This document shows positions 54,759-64,000 of a stretch of 64,000 nucleotides of DNA, piece by piece (positions within the stretch are counted from its first letter, which is position 1; each line of letters opens with the position of its first letter). A program made the position numbers and the translations under genes. Where the stretch lies: assembly GCA_035048815.1 (NCBI GenBank), contig JAUCBN010000005.1, positions 16,580,517 through 16,644,516 of the forward strand, written 5' to 3'. The notes below the pieces were generated by a model. That model was not told the DNA's origin. It worked only from the letters and a program-made list of their open reading frames with translations, and made no database searches. The stretch is from Abelmoschus esculentus. Taxonomy: Eukaryota; Streptophyta; Magnoliopsida; Malvales; Malvaceae.

Positions 54759-57690
54759 CAGGTTTGAAAAGTGTGTTGTAAGGTTTGTAAAATGTGTTGT
54801 TGAATTGTAAAGTGTGTAGTTGGTTGGTTAAAGCATGTATAGGTTTGCTAAGTTATGTACTTAAATGTACGATTGATCATGATATGTGTGATTGAGCATG
54901 ATATGTTGTTGAAGTGTGAAAATCTATTCGTGATGATTGTACTTTACGTAATGATGGTTAAACTGGGGTTATCGGTTACACATTGTCAATGCTAACATAT
55001 TTTCAAATGCTCTTAGTTTTCCCTTGGATCTTGCCCGAATGTAAGTTTGTTTTATTTGAATATTATGTTTTAAACTACATGTTTAAAGTTTTTGGAATAT
55101 GCTTATGCGACGTAAAACACGAGCTAGTGTTGGTATGAACATTAATGGTCAAGATTATGGATGAAACGACTGCTAGGGAAGAGTAAATTCTTCCTCCTCT
55201 GTAAGTGTGCCTTCGGTTAGGCCGGAAGGTTAGTTTGTGGTGTTGCACCGTTCTTTCGGGTGTGTTTTAGTCTGCTAAAGTTGGTACGGCTGTTGCTAAT
55301 CTGACTTGGGAGTTGTCAATAGGAAGGTGGTTGAAGTTGTTGGAATGGAGGATGTTATTTTTGAGTGTGAACAATAATCATGTTTAGATTAAGAGCACGT
55401 ATATGTATATATTTATAGATAATGTAGGACATACATGTATTCTTGAGCATGACATTAGAAATTGCATTTACATGCATATGCACTTGCATAGGCATTTATG
55501 AGGGCATACAGGAAATCATGCATACATTTGTTCACACTTGCGAGTAGCTCCTTGAGGGTGTAAGTGGAGTGTGGTTGGTTCTTTTAAGGTGAAGTTATGG
55601 AAAAAAAAGGAAAAGGTTGAAAGAACTTTCTTGTGGTGTTAAGCTGAATGTGTAGTGGGCAAGCTACCCTTTTGGTTAGGGAATAGTCTTGGATGAACAA
55701 TGAGTGGTTGGTCTCAGAGTTGTGAATGTTTGAAACTGAGGTAAATACAATGTGTTATGGTTAGTTTGAGTTGGTCAATACTAAAAGAAGGGCTGAGTTT
55801 TGCAAATTCTTTACAGTTAAGATCTGAAGGTTGTAACAAGGTTGCAGCATGTTTTGTAGAGTAAGGCAGGTTGGTGTTTTTTTGAGTGATGTGAAATTAT
55901 TTTGTGGAAATTACATAGAATTCTTTGTAGTATGGTTAGTGTGCAGTTAGATCGGAGGTTGTGACCAATCTGGTATGGTCAGGATGGAAGTAAAATGTGA
56001 GATACATATTGGTATGAGAGTTGTGAAATCGGGGGTTTAAAACATAGGTTGTTGTGACCTTGAGAGGTTTGGTTGTACTATAAAGGAAGAAAGTGTACAC
56101 GTTGTGTTTACAGGATGTTAAGTTGGGTATACTTCGGGTAAAGTTAGTCTTTGATGATGTCTGAAGTGGTGTAATGTGGATCGTTGGACAATTTATGGTT
56201 TGTAACGATTGTTCAGTCTTATGGGTTTGCTTTTATCGAAAAGTGTTTTGAGGTTTTGTGTTCGGTGGGTTCGTGTTTGTTGATATTTCATCTTTATGGT
56301 TACTGCTTTGGCAAGGTTATAAAATAAGAGATGTTGGAGCTAGTGGAAGGAATGGTTCTACAAGTTTGGATTTTGTTGTGGATTAGTTAATGTAGGAGTT
56401 GGTTTGTCGATGAGTTAATAATGAAAAAAAAAGTTTTGGGTTAAGTGTCAAGGCACTTAATGATATGTAGATTTTAAATTTTGAACCTTGATGGAGTTGG
56501 TTATGGTGGCTAAACCTTAAGTTGGAGATATTATCGTTATAATAAGTAGAATGTTGAGGTTGACACAAAGTTGGTAAGTTTCTTGTATGATATGTTTTGT
56601 AGAATGTTCGCAACTAGGGATGACTTGGCTTACATAAGAGTGCTTGCAATGGGAGTTTGTTGTGTGGGATAAGCCTGGGTTGTTGTGGAGTTACAAGGGA
56701 AGATGTTCGGTTAACCTATAGGGAGACCTAGTTTTATGGTGGATCTATGAGTGAAATTCAACTTTGGTAAAGTTGATCGAGGACAAGTCGTGGCAAAGTG
56801 TTTGTTGAGGGTCTAGTGAAGGATATGTTCTTGGCAAGGTTTAGTTTTGTGTTGAGAATCTTCTTGTGTTAGGTGAACCGCATGGTTGTTTTTTAAAGGA
56901 GTTGGGATAGAATGGTATCTTGAGCAAGGCTTATGGTAATCTTTTTCCATGAGTTTGGTGGTAAGTGTTGTGGTAGGAGTTGAGGAAAAACATGTGTATT
57001 TGACTAAGCTGGTTTGGATTATGTTTGAATCATATGTAAATGTTTATCTTGCTAATAAGGTAAGAATGAGTATCAATTTTCTTTGGGTTATTATTAGTAG
57101 TAAGGGTGCCCAGGGTTGAAGTCGGGAAGAATCATCATAAGTTTGGTAGTAAGTTCTATCGATGGTATAGAGTTTTCTTATGAGGTTTGTTGGATCAATC
57201 GTTGGTTTGAGTACGGTATTCTTGGGTTTCTAAGTCCTATTGGAAAGATGTGTGAGTGGTGTATGTATAACATGATAAGGTTTGAAAGTTATTCGGACCG
57301 ACATAGGTTGCTGTTTGGATGTTGGGTTTTATCATTCATAGGTAAATGGATGATATGTTGTGATGTTGTGATATGGTTAATATGACTCAAAATGAAGTTG
57401 GTGGTGGTGGTGAAGCTTGCTTAAGACAATGTTGACAGTTTTGTGCAAAGTTAGTCTGAAGTTTGTTGTGTGGAGTGGAGGTTGGTGAAAGGCATAGTTG
57501 GTTACCTGGTATGTGGGAGGATGTCAATTAAGGTTAGTTCGATGGTGATGGTATGGAGACCGTTGCGGTTATCAAGAGTTGGTTATCAACCTTATAGGGT
57601 TTTCTTTTGAGTTATGTTTTCTATAGAGGTTGAGATGGTGTGGTAGGTGGTACATTGTTGTTTTGGTGTGAGGAAGAATTTGTTGGTTGT
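54759..57690 (+). pseudogene. Extremely decayed gag to reverse transcriptase region
   Basis: By position this should encode Gag, protease and reverse transcriptase, but no domain is readable with confidence. A possible trace is IISSKGAQG near 57090-57115, which resembles the FLGHV-SSKG segment of a reverse transcriptase. The strand is strongly G- and T-rich and C-poor (4 to 7 C versus 18 to 19 G in two 60-nt rows counted by eye). The best open frame, 57116-57385, has no family resemblance. Confidence 0.45.
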
Positions 57691-59160
57691 CCAAAGAGGG
57701 TAAGTGTGGGTTGTCTGTTGCATACCATCTGGGAAAAGCTAAGGTGATGGCTGAATCTTTGAGCCGTAAGACGGCGGTTGAGTTGAGAGTGATGTTTGCT
57801 AAGTTGAGTATTTCAAAGGAAGGTGGTTGAGTGGTTGAGTTATAAGTAAAGCCTATCTTGGTTGAGATGATAAGGTGAAACAGTTGGAGGATGAGACGTT
57901 GATACCTTTTGTGGAGGATATGGCTAAGGGTAGACCGACCGAGTATCGTTTTGATGAGGAAGAGATGTTGTGGTTTAGGGGTCAGATTGTGGTGCGGATG
58001 ATCCGGAGTTGAGTCAAGCTAACTTGGTGGAAGCTCATACTAGTCCGTTTGCTATGCATCTGGGTAGTGTGAAGATGTATAGAGATCTCAAAAGTATGTA
58101 CTTTTGGGTTGGTTTAAAGGAAGATGTGACGGAGTCCAAGAAGGATTCTATATGGGTTTTTGTTGATAGGTTTTCAAAGTGTGCACATTTTCTTGTCGTG
58201 CATACAATGTGATCTATGGATAAGTTGGTAGAGTCGTATGTTTCTGAGATGGTGAAGTCGCATAGTATGCTTAAGTTGATCATATCGAATAGAGGTCCGC
58301 GGTTTACATCTAAGTTTTGGAGGAGTTTGTAGGTTACTTTGGGTACGAGACTTAGCTTTAGTACAGCTTATCATCCACAGACGGATGGACAGTCTGAGCG
58401 TGTTATTCAGACTTTGGAAGATATGTTGAGGGGTTGTGTCATCGAGTTTCAAGGTTCTTGGGAGAAACAGTTATCTTTAGTGGAGTTTGTACATAACAGT
58501 AGCTCCAAGCGAGTATACGGATGGCACCGTTTGAGGCTTTATACGGGCATAGATGTTGTACACCTTTGTGTTGGAAAGAAGTTGGGCAAAAGTATGTTTC
58601 TTTGCCTCAAGTTTTAAAGATACGGATGGGAAGGTTAAGTTGATATGTGCTAAACTTAAGGAAGCTTCGGATAGGCAGAAGTCCTATGCCGATTTAAAGC
58701 GTAGAGAGATAGAGTATACTGTTGGGGACAAAGTGTTTCTTAGGGTTTCTCCGTGGAAGAAGGTGATGAGGTTTGGACGTAAGAGTAAGTTGGGTCATCG
58801 TTTTATTAGGCCATATAAGGTGTTAGAGCCAATTGGTTGTTATCGGTTGAGGTTGCTAGTGGAGTTGAGTTGGATGCACTATGTTTTTCAATGTATCGAT
58901 GCTTTGTAAGTATAGTTCAGATCCTCCTCATGTTGATCTAGGTGAGGAGTTTGAGTTAAGAGCGGATATTAGTTATGAGAAGGAACCAGTGAGGTTTTTG
59001 GATGTAGATACAAAATTCTTCGAGGAAGGACCATAGGTTTGGTTAAAGTGCTTTGGAAGCACCGAGGTGGCGAAGAGACAACTTGGGAGACAATGAAAAA
59101 GTTTGGAGGAGTAATTCCTCGCGTGTTTACTTCAGGTAAATTTCGAGGACGAAATTTTCT
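57691..59160 (+). pseudogene. Decayed RNase H tail, integrase and chromodomain
   Basis: GKAKVMAESLSRKTAVELRV (about 57735-57800) is the end of RNase H. The integrase zinc region keeps AHTSPFAMHLGSVKMYRDLK but lacks the two-Cys half. It joins straight to the core (SKKDSIWVFVDRFSKCAHF), a deletion of about 45 codons. In the core the second catalytic Asp is Asn (IISNRGPRF), while the Glu segment HPQTDGQSERVIQTLEDMLR is kept. The chromodomain trace is LVKVLWKHRGGEETTWE near 59038-59090. Stops and frameshifts occur throughout. Confidence 0.8.
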
Positions 59161-59175
59161 TAAGAGGGAGAGAGT
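59138..59175 (+). other. Hairpin plus polypurine tract
   Basis: AAATTTCG, AGGA, CGAAATTT at 59138-59157, then AAGAGGGAGAGAG before the LTR at 59176. Same layout as at 34640-34676. Confidence 0.8.
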
Positions 59176-60952
59176 TGTAACATCCCGATTTTAGGGTTAG
59201 TAGTTTGGAGAATTCGATTCGAATCGGGTTCTCCGGTTCATTAATTCCGGGAAAAGTAAAATAAGGATATTTTTAATTAAGAAAAATAATAGTTTTAGAA
59301 TATGGTTTGAAATATTAAAAATATATTTCAAGATTAAAAGAAAATAATTTGGATTTTATAATGATTTTTAATTATGCTTAATTATGCATAAGTGACCAAT
59401 TTGTAATTTTTGGAAAAATTAGGGGACTTAATTTAGAATTTTCGGAAATTATGTTATTTTAGTGACTAAATTGAAAAGCAAGTTAAACTTAGAATCCTTA
59501 GAGGGCCATAAACCCATTTCTAATTTTTAATAATGATTTATTCACCAAAATGTATTTTTAATTACTTTAATTAGATTTTTAATCATTTTCTCTCAAAACC
59601 ACTTTTTCCCTTAATTTTCTCTCATCTTTTTTTCTCATTTTCTCTCCACTTTCTCTTCATCTTTTCTCTTCAATTTCTTGCTGATTTTTGCATCTTTTTT
59701 CACAAAGATTCCATCACTTGCATCATCTTTCCATCCTTTACAAAACCTATGCATCAATTTCATCAAATCTACATCAAATTGCAAGGAATCAAGAAGGGGA
59801 AAAATACATATTTTTGGTGAATAGATCTTGAAGGTAATTTTCTAGATTTTTATTCTTTTCTAAGGTTCTTTATTGAAATTCCCAAGTATTAGCTTGTTAA
59901 TCTTTGAATAAAAACTTGATTCTATGTTTTTAATGTTAGATCTAGTGTTTTTGTGAAAGTTTTTGTGAAATCTTTTTGGATCTCATTCAATGCTGGAATT
60001 AGATGGATTCAATTGTGTTTTTATGTTAATTAAATGATTAATTGAGTCTTGATTTGATAGCACATTAATTTAATCCCGGAATAATGCAATCGGTGTAGTT
60101 TTAAGGTGTTTTTCGGTTGTTTTATGGGCTGTTTTAGATGCTTTAATGTTGCTGGAGATATAAGGATGGTTTGGATGTGTTTTTGGATCATAATTGAAGT
60201 GGATTAGATGTTAGATTCGTTAGGTTTTGGGCTAATGTTGTTCGGATGCATTTCGGCTTAGTTTACGGTCTTTTCGGCTAAGTTTTCGGTAGTTTAATGG
60301 TGATCGGATATGGCTGTTGGTTTGAGCATGTTATGATGTGAGAATGCTTTGTTTTTAACATTGTAGAAGAGGTACAAGAAGAAGCTTGAGTGCTGGTGCA
60401 TTGGTGCGATCATCGGATAGCGGCAAAAGCTCGTTTCGCTTGTTGGTGAGTGATTACGGATTTAAAGCGAATCGCGTTTGGTACGGTTCTGTTTTGGGGA
60501 CTATGGAAGAGTGTGAAAACCTTCCATAGTTCAAGAGTAAGTAAATTAAATGTTTTTGATAAACCGATATGAGTTTCGGCTATATTTGATAAAGGCATTA
60601 TGTTGGTAATACAATGAGATTTATGTAAATGCATGAGCATGTTTTGAAATGGTGCATACATGAGAATTACTTGCTGAAATACATAGCTTATTTAGCATCC
60701 ATGATTATGAAAAATTATGAGAAATGATTTGGGATACAATATGGTTATTTGCCTTATACATGATGGTGCCTTTGGGCATGGCTTTGGTTCATTTGTTGAA
60801 CATATTATGCATGCATTATAAGCAACAAGTTATCATGCACATTTGATTATGATATTGGCTTAGTGAAACTAACTTTAGATTCGAATACGAATGACATGTC
60901 ATTAGGATTTTCTTAAGTGCACTATAAACAAAATTGAGAATACAGAATATTG

Positions 60953-61195
60953 CATACACATAAACAAGGGTGACTTTGTGTCCAACCGTGCGTGGTAGAG
61001 CCGCCTACACGTAAACAAGGGTGACTTTGTGTCCAACCGTGCGTGGTAGAGCTTGCCTATATGTAAACAAGGGTGACTTTGTGTCCAACCGTGCATATAG
61101 TTGACCCATACGTAAACAAGGGTGACTTTGTGTCCAACCGTGCGTAGTGGGGGATAACATGTATACAAGGGTGACTAAGTGTCCGATCGATGCAT
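60953..61195 (+). repeat. Tandem array, five units of about 50 bp, 3' LTR
   Basis: Same array and unit number as in the 5' LTR, with a few substitutions in the first and third units. Confidence 0.8.
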
Positions 61196-61916
61196 GTTGA
61201 AACCAAGAGTCTCCGGTTATGAGAAAATGGATCCGTGTATTCGATGAACTCAAGGTTCACATTAAGTGGTCACTAGAAAGCCAATATACATACATGAATT
61301 TGAAATGGACATTGTACATCGTTTATAAATTGTTTTGATAAGATTATGTGAACTCAAGGATGCATATGATTTAAAGAACATGAGCATGAAATGTTAGCAT
61401 GCATGATTTAACAATGTATTACAAACTATGGTTTCATCATGATTTTAAATAGATGCATTGATGATTTGTGTAGAGCTTCCTCACTAAGCATGTGTGCTTA
61501 AGCTTTCTTTTCATCCATGTAGAGAAATAAAGGCACTTGGAGCTTCGTTCGAGGCAAGGAGACCAAGGGGAAAAATTACTTTGAATTTGGTATGTTTTTA
61601 ACAAACAAATTGGGCAAGGCAATGTGTAACCCAACCTATGTGAGGAGTGTGTACTTAGGCTTTGGTTTATGTTGTAATAAGACCATTATTGTTAGATTGT
61701 TAATTGTTGAACTTTGGAATTGTTTGGTTTGTTGAAGCATGTACTAGCATGATTGATATGTTGCTAATCATTTCCTAGGGAGCATGTCTATAGCTTGATT
61801 GATGTCCGTATCGTTGTTGATTATGTACCATATATTACTAAATATGCCTAGGATTGATGCATTTAGTGGATCTAATTAATGGTTGAGTATTGAGTAATTG
61901 GTATGCACTTAGTGTA

Positions 61917-62093
61917 ACGAAACTTTTGGTTCCAGAACCAAAGTTTCGAAACCTTTGGGTAAAGGTTCCGAAACCTTTGTCAAATAGTTTTGAAACCTTC
62001 ACAAGGTTTCGAAACCTTGCGGGCAGTTTCAATTCTGGATAGCTACTGGACGCGAAAATTTTCGAAACTTTCCAGGAAAGTTTCGAAACCTTT
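61917..62093. repeat. TTTCGAAACC palindrome cluster, 3' LTR
   Basis: Six units. The extra one is TTTTCGAAACTTTCC near 62058-62073, making the cluster about 20 bp longer than in the 5' LTR. One unit has decayed to TTTTGAAACC. Confidence 0.8.
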
Positions 62094-62596
62094 GATCACC
62101 AAGAATTGAAAGTTGCTAGAAATTATACTTTAGTCCCAAATATCTTCCTTTGTTCGATTAAGGTACCTACAGATGTTATTTTGAGCTGAAATTTTGCATA
62201 CATTCTTAAATTTGATTTAATTTCAAGATGGTTAACCTAATTTGGATGAAGTCCATGTATTTTGGAAGATTTACATTTTGGTCCCTAAATTTAAAGAACA
62301 TGCAATTGATGATGTTAGAATCATCTGTTTGAGTTGAAATTTGCTACGAGGAACTCTTTAATGTTTAATTGAACATTGATAGAAAGAATTTCTACTTTAG
62401 TAATTGAATTTAAAAGTTTTACGTTTTAGTCCTTAATCTATGTTAGTGTTTAATCGGATGTTTGTTTTTAAAAGTTTTACGTTTAAGTAATGATTTTAGG
62501 GTTGTTTATCGAATCGAACCTTCGCGGGTTTAGTTTGATATTCCCCGTGTAACCCGTTAGTGCCGGTTTCGTCTAGGCCGGGCTAAGGGGGTTACA

Positions 62597-62753
62597 TTAT
62601 GCCAAATAATAAATAACTTTATGAAATTCGTATTCGGATGGTGAAATATAGAAAATACGTAGAAATATCTATTATCACCTCTAATTCTATCTTTATTAGC
62701 AATAATCGAGTGGGAATATGATATAAAATATGTGGACTTTTGGGCACTCATCA
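62597..62753 (-). repeat. 3' LTR of copy D, remaining part
   Basis: It continues the LTR interrupted at 51261 and ends GGGCACTCATCA, so the minus-strand start is TGATGAGTGC. It aligns with 48650-48806. Confidence 0.75.
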
Positions 62754-62836
62754 ACACTCCATATCATCTGAGGAACTGCTCCAGTCTAGTGTTTTAGAAT
62801 CCTCTAGTGTTGCTTCTTTTGTGGAAGATCCCCTTA

Positions 62837-63939
62837 TCAGGATTTTTTTTGTAGAGTCGACAGAAAATGGCTCAATGGTAGAGTAACAGTAGTGATGGCA
62901 GAAGAAGAGAGTGGCACCGTGGCAGATGTAGTTGTTGACTGAGTAGGCGTTGGTGTAGGTTGTGGAGGCATAGAGGTGTCGACTGTGAATGTTAGAAATG
63001 TAGTCGGAACAACTCGGGAATTGCTCTCAAATGGTTGTGATGATAGCTTTGTTAAATCCCAGACGTAGGTCATGAAGGCCAGTTGCCTTCGCTCCATGTA
63101 TTGTAGTATGGCCAGGACTCCTATTGTTAGAGTCGTTTCTTCAGCTATTACAGCCTCAGTAGATTTTGCCTCTATAGTCGGGGATACAAAGGCCCGAGGG
63201 ATAGCGTCTTGGATTTGTATCCATTTTATGTAGATGCCCAGAACTGTAATTAAGCAAGGAAAGTATAACATACCTCTTTCCTTTGCTACGCATTCAAATA
63301 TTTGTGCACTGATTATGTGGCCTACGTTGATGCGGCGATTATGAATGATCAAATAGATGAGTGTTAGACGTGGTCGATCTATTGTTTGGTTGTGTAAGGT
63401 TGGCATCAGATTCCTCTTGATGAAAGTATTCCGGAGTTTGACCTCTGGTTGTAGATCTCGGTGGCTAATAGAGTCGTGATGTTTCCCCGTGTTCTACTCT
63501 GATTCAGGCATGCAGAGTTCTGCCTTAATCATCTCGTAATCTTTGGAGGTTAGGTTAGCGACAAACTCAGCATTTTCGTCGTTTTTTATATGAAGTCCGA
63601 AATGGGCATTGATTGGGATGTCTGCGATGGGGATTGCCCGCCCTTAAAGATATGTATACGGGTTGTTTGACACCGATTTATGGGCATAAAACTCTATGAC
63701 CCATTCGATGTTCACCGGATTTGGTTGCTTCGAGAAGTTTTGCCATCGCTGAAAAGTGATCTTTGACAAGATGAAGGTTTCTAGTCCAAGATCGTCATCA
63801 TCTGTGCAGTGGAACCCTGCTTTTCACAAACTTTGCGGCCCTTGAAGTTTCGTTGATATTCTTATTTGACAGCTCGAGTTAAGAATCGTCGGTGTTTTCT
63901 TACCACCGCTCCAGTAGAATGTTGATTTTTGTTCGCCAT
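62837..63939 (-). pseudogene. ORF2, 'putative plant transposon protein' domain, copy D
   Basis: ATG at 63939 opens MANKNQHSTGAVVRKHRRFL. After a frameshift the frame reads DDDDLGLETFILSKITFQRW, then INAHFGLHIKNDENAEFVAN, KDYEMIKAELCMP and LRNTFIKRNLMPTLHNQ. RPRLTLIYLIIHNRRINVGH follows, and the end is a Ser/Thr/Pro-rich tail (62990-62837). Only two stops and one early frameshift break it, and the last 189 codons are open. The Trp that is a stop in copies A and B is intact here (FQRWQNF). It diverges clearly from A and B, so it belongs to another subfamily. The function is unknown. Confidence 0.65.
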
Positions 63940-64000
63940 AATTTTTGTGGAGAATGAAGATGAAGAGAGTTGTTAAAATAAAAATGAGGAAGAAGAGTGA

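Larger units (their letters stand above)
51262..62596 (+). mobile_element. Long-LTR chromovirus, 11.3 kb
   Basis: LTRs of 3480 and 3421 bp, a Met-tRNA primer site, a decayed internal region of only 4.4 kb, and a polypurine tract. The flanks TTAAG (51257-51261) and TTATG (62597-62601) give a target duplication with one mismatch; the related LTR at 48806 reads TTATA at that site. The LTRs are very similar except for two clear indels. The internal region is too short and broken to be autonomous. Confidence 0.9.
59176..62596 (+). repeat. 3' LTR of the long-LTR chromovirus
   Basis: It matches the 5' LTR along its length. It contains the 50-bp array at about 60953-61195 and the TTCGAA cluster at 61917-62093 with one extra unit. 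It ends GGGGGTTACA. Confidence 0.9.
50005..64000 (-). mobile_element. Athila-like element, copy D, with nested chromovirus
   Basis: ORF2 (63939-62837) is followed on the minus strand by a 3' LTR from 62753 to 50005, split by the chromovirus at 51262-62596. The LTR inserted into the ORF fragment of copy C. The 5' part lies beyond the window. Confidence 0.6.

Overview
The window looks like a transposon-dense, AT-rich intergenic stretch of a dicot nuclear genome. Introns with GT/AG borders, LTR retrotransposons with plant-type primer sites, MITEs and one short intronless AP2 gene all point to a plant; a Malvales-like source is only a guess. I recognise a single intact host gene, a DREB-type AP2/ERF transcription factor at 42551-43159. 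No tRNA, rRNA or CRISPR array was seen. Nearly everything else is mobile DNA, much of it nested.

Left part (1-15190): LTR fragments of Ty3/gypsy type (916-2717 and 4147-5810), a Ty1/copia gag scrap (about 2727-3311), and a plus-strand Athila-like element (5811-10958). That element has an LTR, a primer site, one long decayed gag-protease frame, and then, with no reverse transcriptase or integrase, a second ORF of the 'putative plant transposon protein' type behind its own TATA box. A Mutator-like MITE with an 11-bp target duplication (13289-14150), an AT-rich tandem repeat and a truncated second MITE follow.

Middle part (15191-40024): about 24.8 kb of nested insertions sits inside that second MITE. 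On the left is a Pack-type DNA element carrying pieces of a guanylate-binding-protein gene, one exon of which was hit by a chromovirus (16859-22474, target duplication GAATT, internally deleted). On the right is a minus-strand copy of the Athila-like family (23374-39430), split by a complete Tekay/Del-type chromovirus (27777-36604, target duplication CATTC). This element is bounded on the right by a partial LTR of another family.

Right part (40025-64000): an AT-rich repeat matching 14162-14544, a 285-bp GC-rich insert flanked by 15-bp direct repeats, the DREB gene, LINE remains (44304-45345), then a second nest. There an Athila-like element (47520-50004) is interrupted by another (50005 to beyond the window). 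The 3' LTR of the latter is itself split by an 11.3-kb chromovirus (51262-62596) with unusually long 3.4-kb LTRs.

Two patterns stand out beyond annotation. First, a 26-nt hairpin with paired substitutions in its stem and a constant 14-nt loop recurs seven times in the untranslated 3' part of two Athila-like elements. Second, each LTR family carries its own cluster of short palindromes (TGACGTCA, TTTCGAAA, GTATCGATAC, CTGCCGAGGCAG), one of which is a known bZIP site. All element proteins are broken by multiple stops, so the elements look inactive as protein donors.
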